Source: Desulfobacter sp. (lineage in GTDB: Bacteria; Desulfobacterota; Desulfobacteria; Desulfobacterales; Desulfobacteraceae). From it: a DNA stretch of 64,000 nt. The notes beneath the pieces are model-generated. The model saw nothing but the letters and a program-made list of their open reading frames with translations. It was not told the origin of the DNA and searched no databases. Shown piece after piece: positions 39,733-47,823 of this stretch; the stretch's first letter is position 1; the number at the start of each line of letters is the position of its first letter. The DNA lies in assembly GCA_028768525.1 (NCBI GenBank), contig CP054837.1, positions 434,001 through 498,000 on the forward strand, given 5' to 3'. Position numbers and translations under genes: made by a program.

Positions 39733-41211
39733 ATGGTAACGGACCAGCAAGTGAGGAGGTTGTTCAAGTTGATTCAGTCAGAGAAGAGTTTCGGGATAGC
39801 AGCAATGAAAGCTGGAATGGATGAAAAAACAGCTCGAAAGTACCGTGAACACGGGAAGTTGCCGAGTGAACTCAAAACGGATCATACATGGCGCACACGC
39901 AAAGATCCGTTTGAGGAGACCTGGGATGGTATCAAAGGCATGTTGACCATAAATCCAGGTCTGGAGGCCAAGACACTGTTTGAGGATTTGCAACGCAGAC
40001 ACCCCGGCCGGTTCGCCGATGGACAATTACGGACCCTGCAACGGAGAATAAAGCAATGGCGTGCTACAGAGGGGCCGCCCAAAGAAATCTTTTTTGCTCA
40101 AATTCATAAGCCTGGCGAATTATGCCAGTCAGACTTCACCCACATGGATAAACTGGGCGTCACTATAGGCGGCGTCCCTTTTGACCACCTGATCTACCAT
40201 TTTGTTTTGACCTATTCCAATTGGGAGACAGGTACAGTCTGTTTTTCAGAGAGTTTCGAAAGCCTGAGCCAGGGCCTGCAAAATGCCCTATGGGAACTTG
40301 GTGGTGTGCCGCAGCAACATCGCACCGATTGTCTGACATCCGCTGTTAACAAGGTAAGTCACCCTGAGGAGTTCACCAGCAGGTATCAGGATCTTGTTGA
40401 CCATTACGGTATCATTCCTTGCAAAACTAACCCTGCCAGCCCCAATGAAAATGGAGACGTGGAGCAGCGCAATTATCGGTTCAAAAAAGCCGTTGACCAG
40501 GCCCTGATGCTGAGAGGACACCGGGATTTTAAAGACCGGGAAGAATATGACTTGTTCCTGGCCAAACTGTTCGCACAGCTAAATGCCGGTCGTAGGAAAC
40601 GGTTTACACAAGAACTGGATCTCCTACACCGGTTGCCCAAACGCCGGCTTGATGCATGTAAAAAGATGGATTTAAAGGTTGGTCCCAGCAGTACCATTCG
40701 GGTCAATCACAACGTTTACTCTGTAGACAGCAGGCTCATAGGAGAAAATATCCAGGTCCGCCTCTACATGGAATGCCTGGAGGTCTGGTACGGCCAGAGA
40801 AAGGTCGATACTTTGCCAAGGTTGCGGGGTGAGGGCAAATATAAAATCAATTACCGGCATATCATTGACAGCCTGGTCAAAAAACCGGGGGCATTTGAAA
40901 ATTATCGTTATCGTAATGCCATGTTCCCCACCAGCCGGTTCCGGATTGCCTACGATCATTTAAGAAAGCGTTATACCGTTAAAAGCTCAGCAGCAAGGTA
41001 TCTGAAAATATTATACCTGGCAGCAAAGACAAGCGAGGTGGCAGTAGACAGCGCCCTGATGGTTCTAATAAACGAGGATCAGGAAATCAGCAAAGAGGCT
41101 GTTAAACGCCTTATTGAGTCCAACGCCTCTGTCAGCAGGCCGGATGATGTTCATATCCAGGCAGTTGATTTGACTCGTTATGACCAATTGCTCAAGGGGG
41201 TGGCGGCATGA
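39733..41211 (+). CDS. istA: IS21-family transposase IstA
   Basis: 492 aa. N-terminal helix-turn-helix (SFGIAAMKAGMDEKTARKY), the DDE integrase core with ELCQSDFTHMDKLGV (first Asp) and NPASPNENGDVEQRNYRF (catalytic Glu), and a C-terminal beta-rich domain. Full length for the family, with no frameshift, so it may be active. The stop overlaps the istB start (ATGA). Confidence 0.95.
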   Translation: MVTDQQVRRLFKLIQSEKSFGIAAMKAGMDEKTARKYREHGKLPSELKTDHTWRTRKDPFEETWDGIKGMLTINPGLEAKTLFEDLQRRHPGRFADGQLRTLQRRIKQWRATEGPPKEIFFAQIHKPGELCQSDFTHMDKLGVTIGGVPFDHLIYHFVLTYSNWETGTVCFSESFESLSQGLQNALWELGGVPQQHRTDCLTSAVNKVSHPEEFTSRYQDLVDHYGIIPCKTNPASPNENGDVEQRNYRFKKAVDQALMLRGHRDFKDREEYDLFLAKLFAQLNAGRRKRFTQELDLLHRLPKRRLDACKKMDLKVGPSSTIRVNHNVYSVDSRLIGENIQVRLYMECLEVWYGQRKVDTLPRLRGEGKYKINYRHIIDSLVKKPGAFENYRYRNAMFPTSRFRIAYDHLRKRYTVKSSAARYLKILYLAAKTSEVAVDSALMVLINEDQEISKEAVKRLIESNASVSRPDDVHIQAVDLTRYDQLLKGVAA

Positions 41212-41957
41212 TCAATGATCGGGATCAGATAGACACCAATCTTAAAAGCCTCCATATGCCGACCATGCGCCGCAGTTATGAAGAAATGGCGGATCAGGCC
41301 AGGGCGGAGGCATGGGGATATGAAAAGTACCTCTTACAATTGTTGAGTCTCGAATGCGAAGTCCGCTGGCAGAACCGGATATCACGTAACCTGAGGGCAT
41401 CCAAGTTGCCATCTTCCAAGACATTTGAGAATTTTGATAAAAAGCGCCTCCCCTTAAAGGTTGCCAATCATTTAAGTGTCCTGGTCAACGGCGCTTTTTT
41501 AGAGCGCTGTGAAAACATCCTGGCCTTTGGTAATCCGGGTAGCGGGAAAACCCATCTGCTCTGTGCCATTGGCCATGAATTAATTGCAAAGGGTAAGCAG
41601 GTTCTTTTTATCTCATGCAGTCAGCTCGTCCAGGATCTGCTGATTGCCAAAAGGGATCTTGAGCTAACCAAAAAACTCAAATCCCTCTCCAGGTTTGATG
41701 CTGTGATTATAGATGACATTGGGTATGTCCAACAAAGCCGGGGAGAAATGGAAGTGCTGTTTACCTTTTTGGCGGAACGGTATGAACAGGGCAGCCTGAT
41801 GATCACGAGCAATCTTCCGTTCTCTAAGTGGGAACAGATTTTTAAGGACCCTATGACAACGGCAGCAGCCATCGACAGACTCGTTCATCACAGTATCATC
41901 CTTGAATTGAATGTGGAAAGCTATCGCATGGAACAGGCTAAAATGGAGGCCGAATAA
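41208..41957 (+). CDS. istB: IS21-family ATP-binding helper IstB
   Basis: 249 aa, AAA+ ATPase of the DnaC/IstB type: Walker A FGNPGSGKTHLLCAIGHE, Walker B FDAVIIDDIGYV, sensor ITSNLPFSKWEQIF. It assists IstA in target capture. It overlaps istA by 4 bp and the following partial frame by 1 bp. Confidence 0.95.
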   Translation: MINDRDQIDTNLKSLHMPTMRRSYEEMADQARAEAWGYEKYLLQLLSLECEVRWQNRISRNLRASKLPSSKTFENFDKKRLPLKVANHLSVLVNGAFLERCENILAFGNPGSGKTHLLCAIGHELIAKGKQVLFISCSQLVQDLLIAKRDLELTKKLKSLSRFDAVIIDDIGYVQQSRGEMEVLFTFLAERYEQGSLMITSNLPFSKWEQIFKDPMTTAAAIDRLVHHSIILELNVESYRMEQAKMEAE

Positions 41958-42175
41958 TGATCGAGACCAGATATACCAGGCAGGAGATTGTTGAGATTAT
42001 TAAAATGATCCGACTGGATTTATACAATCGAGGCCTGAACTGCGGTGCCGGTGCTATCAGCAAGGAGATGGAAGCGGAAAATATTGAACCAATGCCGTCA
42101 GCAAGCACTATCGGACGGATACTATCGATAGAGGGCTTAACCCATGGAAGAACCGGGTTTTGTGATGGTAATTAA
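41957..42175 (+). pseudogene. N-terminal fragment of a helix-turn-helix transposase-like passenger
   Basis: 72 aa: YTRQEIVEIIKMIRLDLYN and SASTIGRILSIEGLTHGRTG resemble the DNA-binding start of integrase-type proteins that normally exceed 300 residues. It ends abruptly after GRTG. Coupled to istB by a 1-bp overlap. Either a truncated third ORF of this IS subgroup or a short accessory DNA-binding protein. Confidence 0.55.
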
Positions 42176-42452
42176 AAGGACTTTTTACCGGATTATAATG
42201 GGGGCCAGCCCCCAAACCCCCGGAGTTTAGCGCATTATAGACCAAAGTATGAGAGCAAAAAGCGAAAGGCCGTACGTGGAAAATACGGCCCCTCATACTT
42301 CAGTCACCTTCTCGGCGCTCAGGTTGCTCTCCAGCATAGCCTTATCCTCCGGAAGGATGGTCTTAAAAAACATAATCAGAATTGTTTTGCAAGTATTTTT
42401 TAATGAAATTAAATGGTTACGCAGGTTGGGGAACGGGAGTTTTAATTGTCGT

Positions 42453-42708
42453 TGAAGGAAAAAAATATTTGTCGTTGATCAATTATTTCATCCTTATCAT
42501 ATATGTGCATTTCGGTATTACTGTCATCATAAACTGCATAGACAGATATCTCGTCGCCAATTCCTAAGCCATATCTATATTCCGGTTCTGGCCTCATATT
42601 GCTAATTATACCAGTCCAGGTAACTTGCATCATCTCAGCCTGTGCTGTTCCAAGCAGTACCAGTGTAAATATCAAAGCTCCAATAAGACGCTTAAAATAA
42701 TTTTGCAT
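42453..42708 (-). pseudogene. N-terminal part of the split PEP-CTERM gene
   Basis: About 85 residues: signal peptide (LIGALIFTLVLLGTAQA) then a beta-rich start. AGGAGGG lies six bases before the ATG at 42708. The frame enters the IS21 end and stops within a few codons. The remainder lies at 39189-39653. Confidence 0.85.
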
Positions 42709-42893
42709 TTAAGCCCTCCTTTCTAAGAAGCTTTAATAATCGGCGAGATATGTTGAAATTTAATTTATATTAATTTTATGATATTTAAATGACCTTCTTA
42801 TTAAGAATGTGACATTGGTTATCTCGTAACACCGATTTGAAAAGATATCTATCGGGGAAATACCTAAATTCTAATATTTTTTCGACTATACTA

Positions 42894-43735
42894 GGGGCTG
42901 TTTCCAAAAAAGTTTAAAATAATCTAGACATTTGAAATGGGGGATGATTTCGTCCTGTTTATGAACAGACACTCTATTTCAGATGAAAAATGGAAGCAAA
43001 TAGAACCAATACTTGCACCACCCAAAAAAGAAACACGAGGGCGGAAGCCCAAAGATAACCGATTAATGTTTAACGGGATTTTGTGGATTTTAAAAACAGG
43101 GGCTCCTTGGCGTGATCTTCCTGAAAGATTCGGGCCTTGGCAAACGGTGTATAAAAGATTTGCAAAATGGACCTCTTTGGAAGCATGGGATGATCTTCTC
43201 AATAATGTCGCAAAGAACCAGGATAAAGAATCCGGTATGATAGACGGATCCTACGTAAAACTTCACCAACACGGTTGCGGGGCACGAGGTGGACAATACT
43301 CTCAGGCCATTGGGCGAAGTCGAGGTGGTTTAACAACAAAAATCCATGCTGTGGTTGATGGCCTTGGTAATCCAGTACGAATAAAACTGACCGGGGGTAA
43401 TGTTCATGATATGGTACCTTCTTATGAGTTAATGGCAGACATAGAAGCAGATCAATTCCTTGCTGATAGAGCATATGATACTGACAAACTTATTGAAATT
43501 GTTGAATCTAAAGGTTCTAAGGTCATTATCCCATCAAGAAGAAACAGAACGGTTCAGAGAAAAATTGATAAACACCTTTATAAGGAACGACATTTGGTGG
43601 AATGCTTTTTCGCAAAAATAAAATCCTGTCGGCGAGTTTCGACTCGATATGAGAAACTCGCCAGCAGTTACCATGCAATGGTGCTTATTGCTTCTTGCTT
43701 GGTTTGGTTAGCATGATTTATTTAGAAACAGCCCC
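42894..43735 (+). mobile_element. IS5-family insertion sequence
   Basis: 842 bp with terminal inverted repeats GGGGCTGTTTCCAAA (left) and GGGGCTGTTTCTAAA (complement of the right end), flanked by TA on both sides. A 2-bp TA duplication is usual in the IS427 subgroup. It holds one intact transposase gene. Confidence 0.88.
42937..43716 (+). CDS. IS5-family transposase
   Basis: 259 aa; the family-like start is MNRHSISDEKWKQIEPIL, so the ATG at 42961 is an alternative. DDE residues lie in SGMIDGSYVKLHQHG (Asp), FLADRAYDTDKLIE (Asp) and YKERHLVECFFAKIKSCR (Glu). A single frame, unlike the usual two-frame IS427 arrangement, and apparently intact. Confidence 0.92.
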   Translation: MGDDFVLFMNRHSISDEKWKQIEPILAPPKKETRGRKPKDNRLMFNGILWILKTGAPWRDLPERFGPWQTVYKRFAKWTSLEAWDDLLNNVAKNQDKESGMIDGSYVKLHQHGCGARGGQYSQAIGRSRGGLTTKIHAVVDGLGNPVRIKLTGGNVHDMVPSYELMADIEADQFLADRAYDTDKLIEIVESKGSKVIIPSRRNRTVQRKIDKHLYKERHLVECFFAKIKSCRRVSTRYEKLASSYHAMVLIASCLVWLA

Positions 43736-43923
43736 TAAAAACAAGATTATTTTTTTTATTCAGATAATCCGGTATTAAATTGATTGTTTCGGCTTTTCGG
43801 ACGGTAGCAAAAATAATGTAAGAAGTTACTTTTAGCTATTGAGTTGAATGGTGTTTTTTTCCGTCCATTTAAACGACGGGTTGATTCTCATTTTGAAAGC
43901 TTTTCATACTCCCCAATACCGAA

Positions 43924-44691
43924 CTATTTTGTATGCCGTTCAAAAATTCCCTGATAAGTTCCGTCTTCTTTTATTTGTTGTAAAACCGCCCGGAATTTAT
44001 TCTGTAAACCTATTTTGTCCCTTAACGACGAGACTTTCGACAAGATTAGATACGCTCCCTTCTTTTTTCCGACTGGTCCGATGGGAACAATATCTTTCTC
44101 CATTCCCAATGATTTAAAATAATACATCATCACCCCCAAGTCTCCAATTGCCGCATCTAATCTTCCGGCATTCAGTAGTTTTCTCATATTCGGAATATTC
44201 AAATCGCTGATTTCTTCCAGTCTAATTTCCCCCTCTTTTGCCGTCTTTTCGAATTCGTCACCAACAAAAACCCATCGGTCTTTTCCTATCGTTTTTCCAT
44301 AAAGTTCGCTGATATCCGAATACCTTAATTCGTTTCCCTTTCTGACAAATAGTTGAAATTCTTCAAAATGCAGAATCTCGGCATAGAGACAAAATTCTTC
44401 CCTTTCCTTTGTTTTAAAAGCGGCAAACCCTCCGTCAATTGTTCCTTTTTCAACCAATTTCATAACTCTTTTCCAGGGATAGGCCTTTATTTTAATCGCC
44501 ACTCCTATCCGTTTTGCCGCCTCATTCAACACATCGATGTCAATTCCTGTCAGTTTTCCGTCCACCTTATAGAAAAACGGAGGAAAATCGTCCACTGTTC
44601 CGAGGACCAGTTTGTTATCGAATTCCTCCGCCTGGCAATACACGTTCAAGGGAATAAGTAGTGATAAAACAATCATAACAATTCTTTTCAC
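43924..44691 (-). CDS. orphan periplasmic solute-binding protein
   Basis: 255 aa. Signal peptide at 1-21 (IVMIVLSLLIPLNVYCQA). Family 3 binding fold: DFPPFFYKVDGKLTGIDIDV (first ligand strand), KAYPWKRVMKLVEKGTIDGG, closing segment QIKEDGTYQGIFERH. No transport genes nearby. Closest in style to amino-acid binding proteins, but the ligand is unknown. Confidence 0.85.
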   Translation of the reverse strand: MKRIVMIVLSLLIPLNVYCQAEEFDNKLVLGTVDDFPPFFYKVDGKLTGIDIDVLNEAAKRIGVAIKIKAYPWKRVMKLVEKGTIDGGFAAFKTKEREEFCLYAEILHFEEFQLFVRKGNELRYSDISELYGKTIGKDRWVFVGDEFEKTAKEGEIRLEEISDLNIPNMRKLLNAGRLDAAIGDLGVMMYYFKSLGMEKDIVPIGPVGKKKGAYLILSKVSSLRDKIGLQNKFRAVLQQIKEDGTYQGIFERHTK

Positions 44692-45156
44692 AATATCCTC
44701 CTTTTGCTTTTAGTGAAAAGCAACCCCGTGTTTCTTGAACAACAAAAAACTTTAATGAAGATTAACAATTCTTCGCAGAAAATTTCAACAGTCCGTTTGA
44801 TGCCGTGCTATTTCCTTTTCAGAAAATAAGCTTGCAAAAAGTTCCAGGATAAGGATGATCTCCAATATTCTTGATTTTCAAATTTCAATACAGTCTATGG
44901 ATAAAAGATTGACTATCATTCAAATCCTGACACCCATTGAGGATGAAATGAAACAACAAGAAGGGTTAGATTCTTATCGACAAAGGTTAGAATGATTGCT
45001 TTTCATTTTCATTTTTTGTAACTTGGATAATACAGTTAACATACCGCAAGAAAAGATGTGTTTAAAAGAATCATACTTTTTTACATTTTTTTCTTTCCCC
45101 TGTAGCGTAAGGACGGGGGAATCAATTGTAGCTATTATCTGCCGTAGTATAATGAA
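44692..45156. other. AT-rich gap with a doubtful 46-aa frame
   Basis: The only candidate is a 46-aa frame at 44855-44995 (+), starting MISNILDFQISIQSMDKRL, with AGGA five bases before its ATG. It has no recognisable motif and may be a remnant. Nothing else is seen. Confidence 0.35.
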
Positions 45157-45960
45157 ATGATGAAAAATTGGATAATCATCTATAGGTTATATTCGTACCT
45201 GCTACTAAGACTGCTAATCGCTGGAACCCTTTTGGTGGTCTGGGGCCAGGTTACTGACGCGCGAGGAGCGGAGAAAGGAAATATTGCTGTAGTGGCAAGC
45301 ACCGAGAGCGCGCCCTACCGGATGTTCAAAAATGGGCGGCCCAGAGGTGTTTTTATCGACATTTTAGAGGCCGTACTTAAGCAGACGAACCTGACATCCA
45401 GCTATAACGTTATGCCGTTCAAGCGTTGCCTGCTCGATCTAAAAACCGGAAAAGCGGATCTATTCATAGGACTTTTCCACCGGCCCGAGCGGGAGGAGTA
45501 CGTTATTTACCTGAAGCCAACGATCGCACCATATGTTACCAAAGTATTCTATCTCAACAAGGACCGGGCCCGGCACATCCAGAAGTGGGAAGACCTTTAC
45601 CGGCTCAAGATTGGCATCCGCGGCGGTTATAAACACCACCCGGATTTCGACACCGATCAAAGAATCCAAAAATACGAGGTGAACAAAGAAGAGCAGGCCT
45701 TTCACATGCTGACCCGTAACCGTATCGATGCGGTGCTCATAACCGAAGAAACTGGCGTTTACCTTATCGACAAGTTAGGATATGCCAACAAATTCTCAAC
45801 GGCCCCGCTGCGGCTTGAAAGAGACAATCCGGCCTACATCGTCATGTCTCGTAAATCCCGGCTGACGCCCCACATCTCAGCACTCGAAAAAGCCATTGTC
45901 ACCATTGTGACGGATGGCACGTTGAAAGCTATACGCCAGAAGTATCTCAGGCCCAGATAG
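45157..45960 (+). CDS. orphan periplasmic solute-binding protein
   Basis: 267 aa. N-terminal hydrophobic helix ending DARGA (signal peptide), then ESAPYRMFKNGRPRGVFIDI, the ligand-strand motif of family 3 binding proteins, VMPFKRCLLDLKTGKADLFIG, and the closing TDGTLKAIRQKYL. No permease or ATPase next to it. Third orphan of this kind in the accessory region. Its codons are more GC-rich than those of its neighbours, so it may have arrived separately. Confidence 0.85.
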   Translation: MMKNWIIIYRLYSYLLLRLLIAGTLLVVWGQVTDARGAEKGNIAVVASTESAPYRMFKNGRPRGVFIDILEAVLKQTNLTSSYNVMPFKRCLLDLKTGKADLFIGLFHRPEREEYVIYLKPTIAPYVTKVFYLNKDRARHIQKWEDLYRLKIGIRGGYKHHPDFDTDQRIQKYEVNKEEQAFHMLTRNRIDAVLITEETGVYLIDKLGYANKFSTAPLRLERDNPAYIVMSRKSRLTPHISALEKAIVTIVTDGTLKAIRQKYLRPR

Positions 45961-46080
45961 GAACTTGTTTTTTATAATGACCCAATAAGGCAAATGACCA
46001 ACTGGCAAATTATAGCAGGCATGTGTACTTGATAAATTAATGGTGAGGAATTCTTGACTCCAAGTAGTTCGCCTATATGA

Positions 46081-46311
46081 TTAAAAGGTCTTTTTAGATA
46101 GCAACCGGCCGATGATCATGCGCAGCACCTCAGAGGTTTCCGGTACGGCATAGACCACATTGTCAAAGCCCTCAAATATTTCTGCCGGGACATTGATGGC
46201 GATCCAGACGCAGAAGGCCCCCTGGGCGGCTTTCTGGTGAAGGTCCATATACCCTTTTGCCATGATTCGGGACAGGTTCTTTCCCGCCCTGTATTTCTTT
46301 TCGTCTGACAT
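46081..46311 (-). pseudogene. N-terminal fragment of a 2-hydroxyacyl-CoA dehydratase/benzoyl-CoA reductase-type subunit
   Basis: The first 58 residues (QKAAQGAFCVWIAINVPAEI, FEGFDNVVYAVPE) match the N-terminus of HgdB/BcrC-type subunits, which are about 400 residues long. After VPE the sequence no longer fits and stops 19 codons later. An AAAAGGAG ribosome site is kept. It is a remnant of an anaerobic dehydratase/reductase gene. Confidence 0.7.
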
Positions 46312-46323
46312 GGGTGTCTCCTT

Positions 46324-46428
46324 TTAAGCGCTTTCGATCATTTCGGCAAAAGCCTCAACCCGTGTGGCATAGGCCCCGATGCTGTCCTGGCTCTGGCTCT
46401 GAAAATCCAGGATAATGGAGGGAAGGCC
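46324..46428 (-). pseudogene. C-terminal fragment of the preceding dehydratase-type subunit
   Basis: About 34 residues in frame, LPSIILDFQSQSQDSIG then TRVEAFAEMIES, followed by TAA. This is the TRxEAFxEM tail of the same HgdB/BcrC-like family, 12 bp ahead of the next fragment on the same strand, so two neighbouring subunit genes were once here. The upstream part is cut off at the join with the integrase fragment. Confidence 0.65.
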
Positions 46429-46430
46429 AT

Positions 46431-46913
46431 ATCAATTTAACCGATGGCTGGATATTCTTTCCAGATCCGAAAGAAGGGGATAAAGGTAAATTTATCCACT
46501 TGGCCCCGGAGGATTGTCACATGATCAAAGAAATTCAAAGCATGATTCCCCCTGCCCTACCTGATATGTTTTTCTTTAGACATGTTAAATCCAAACAAGG
46601 TACAGTAGCCGGTAAACAGTTCGGCCCTAAATATTTCAAGGTCTGGTGGGATAAAGCCTGCAAAAATTTAGGCATCGAAGGCGTTGACCTTTATGGTGGT
46701 ACAAAGCATTCAACGGTAACGGCCCTGGGCCAAGTTATGACCCCTGAACAGATCCAGCGGGGAGCCACCGGCCATACATCAGATGCATTTAAAAGATACA
46801 TGCTCCCGGATGTAAACGAAGCTCAACAGGCACGGCAAGCTGTAGCAAAAATTCAGGGCAAAGCCGCTAAACATCCGCTAAACATTTTGGACCTAAAAAG
46901 AAATGTTAAGTAA
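46431..46913 (+). pseudogene. C-terminal part of a tyrosine integrase
   Basis: The frame is open from about 46431. LTDGWIFFPDPKEGDKGKF leads into the catalytic half; KHSTVTALGQVM corresponds to the HxxR box and TGHTSDAFKRYM holds the nucleophile Tyr and the G-H pair. The N-terminal DNA-binding part is missing, and the Arg of the HxxR box seems lost. It ends 20 bp from the 3' end of ssrA, a classical integration site for such elements. Confidence 0.75.
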
Positions 46914-46933
46914 TTGAAATTATTAGAATTTTA

Positions 46934-47286
46934 TGGTGGAGGCGGGGGGAGTTGAACCCCCGTCCGAAAACAATCAACCCAGGCTTCTACATACTTATCC
47001 TGAACTTTATAATTGGCCGGGAAGGCTCCTTCAGGATGGATACGACCCGGTGTATCCTGAAAAATTCAACCGTAGGGGCTCAGGAAACCCTTTAGGCGGT
47101 CTTGCAAAGTCGACGCCCTGACCTGGATCTGCAAGAGGGAAACCAGGAGGACGGAAGCCTTAAGCGGCTACAGCGTAGTTATAATCGTCTGCGATTATGT
47201 TTAAGCTTTGCCAAGTTTACGAGCTGACAAAAAACTCGGTATGCTACCATGGGCGTCAAAATCTCCGTCGAAACCATTTCGCCCCC
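46934..47286 (-). ncRNA. ssrA: tmRNA
   Basis: 353 nt. The 5' end GGGGGCGAAATGGTTTCGAC and the 3' end with GGTTCAACTCC and CCTCCACCA form the tRNA-like acceptor and T-arm; the acceptor stem pairs over seven positions with one G-T pair. The tag frame encodes ADDYNYAVAA followed by TAA. CCA is encoded. It rescues stalled ribosomes together with SmpB, whose gene lies just upstream. Confidence 0.97.
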
Positions 47287-47315
47287 AAATTGTAAAAGAT
47301 CAAGTGACGGGCATT

Positions 47316-47343
47316 AATATAATAACAAGGCCCCTAAAGTCAA
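47316..47343 (-). promoter_or_regulatory. sigma-70 promoter of ssrA
   Basis: On the minus strand TTGACT (47343-47338), 16 bp, TATATT (47321-47316). The start would be about 20-25 nt before the mature 5' end at 47286, which RNase P normally forms. Confidence 0.6.
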
Positions 47344-47351
47344 TGAAATCA

Positions 47352-47816
47352 TTAGCCGGAATATTTTTTTCTTTCCCTGTCCATATCCCGCTGCACATCC
47401 CGCTTTTTAATACTCTCCCGCTTGTCATAGAGCTTCTTGCCTTTACCAAGCCCGATAAGTACCTTTATTTTATCATTTTTAAAATAAATTTTCAAAGGAA
47501 CAAGGGTGTATCCTTTTTCATTTATTTTGGCAGCCAGCTTCCGGATTTCATATTTGTGAAGCAGCAGTTTTCTGGTCCGCAGGGCTTCATGGTTGGCATT
47601 GTAGGCGTACTTGTAGTGGGAAATGTGCAGCTGGCGCAAAAAGACCTCGTCCCTTTTGATATCTGCGTAGCTGTCCTTGAAGCTCACCCGGCCCTCCCTG
47701 ATGGATTTGACCTCGGAGCCGGCCAGGACAATGCCGGCCTCGTACTCATCGTCAATGTGGTAGTTGTGCCGGGCCTTTTTATTGGTGGCAATGAGTTTTA
47801 TATATTCTGAATTCAT
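47352..47816 (-). CDS. smpB: tmRNA-binding protein SmpB
   Basis: 154 aa from the ATG at 47816. Family motifs: NKKARHNYHIDDEYEAGIVL, GSEVKSIREGRVSFKDSYAD, ISHYKYAYNANHEALRTRKLLLHKYEI-type centre and the basic tail KKRDVQRDMDRERKK. The longer upstream frame lies in ptsI and is rejected. It sits seven bp after ptsI and directly before ssrA, so the rescue system is encoded as a pair. Confidence 0.97.
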   Translation of the reverse strand: MNSEYIKLIATNKKARHNYHIDDEYEAGIVLAGSEVKSIREGRVSFKDSYADIKRDEVFLRQLHISHYKYAYNANHEALRTRKLLLHKYEIRKLAAKINEKGYTLVPLKIYFKNDKIKVLIGLGKGKKLYDKRESIKKRDVQRDMDRERKKYSG

Positions 47817-47823
47817 ATTTGTT

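Larger units (their letters stand above)
39654..42452. mobile_element. IS21-family insertion sequence
   Basis: About 2.8 kb bounded by inverted repeats: ACGACAATTAAAATTCCCG at 39654-39672 and its near-perfect complement (18 of 19) at 42434-42452. It carries istA, istB and a third partial frame. It interrupts a PEP-CTERM gene. I could not find a clean target duplication next to these ends, so the exact borders may be off by a few bases. The right 250 bp contains hairpins (GGGGGCCAGCCCCC at 42200) and no gene. Confidence 0.9.

Noticed and set aside
44855..44995. 46-aa frame with a weak ribosome site
   Set aside because: No family likeness and an AT-rich setting where such frames arise by chance.
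46934..46965. Second copy of the ssrA 3' end as far attachment site in this window
   Set aside because: I looked for the GTTGAACCCCC block in 34200-46900 and saw none, so the other end of the element lies elsewhere or is lost.
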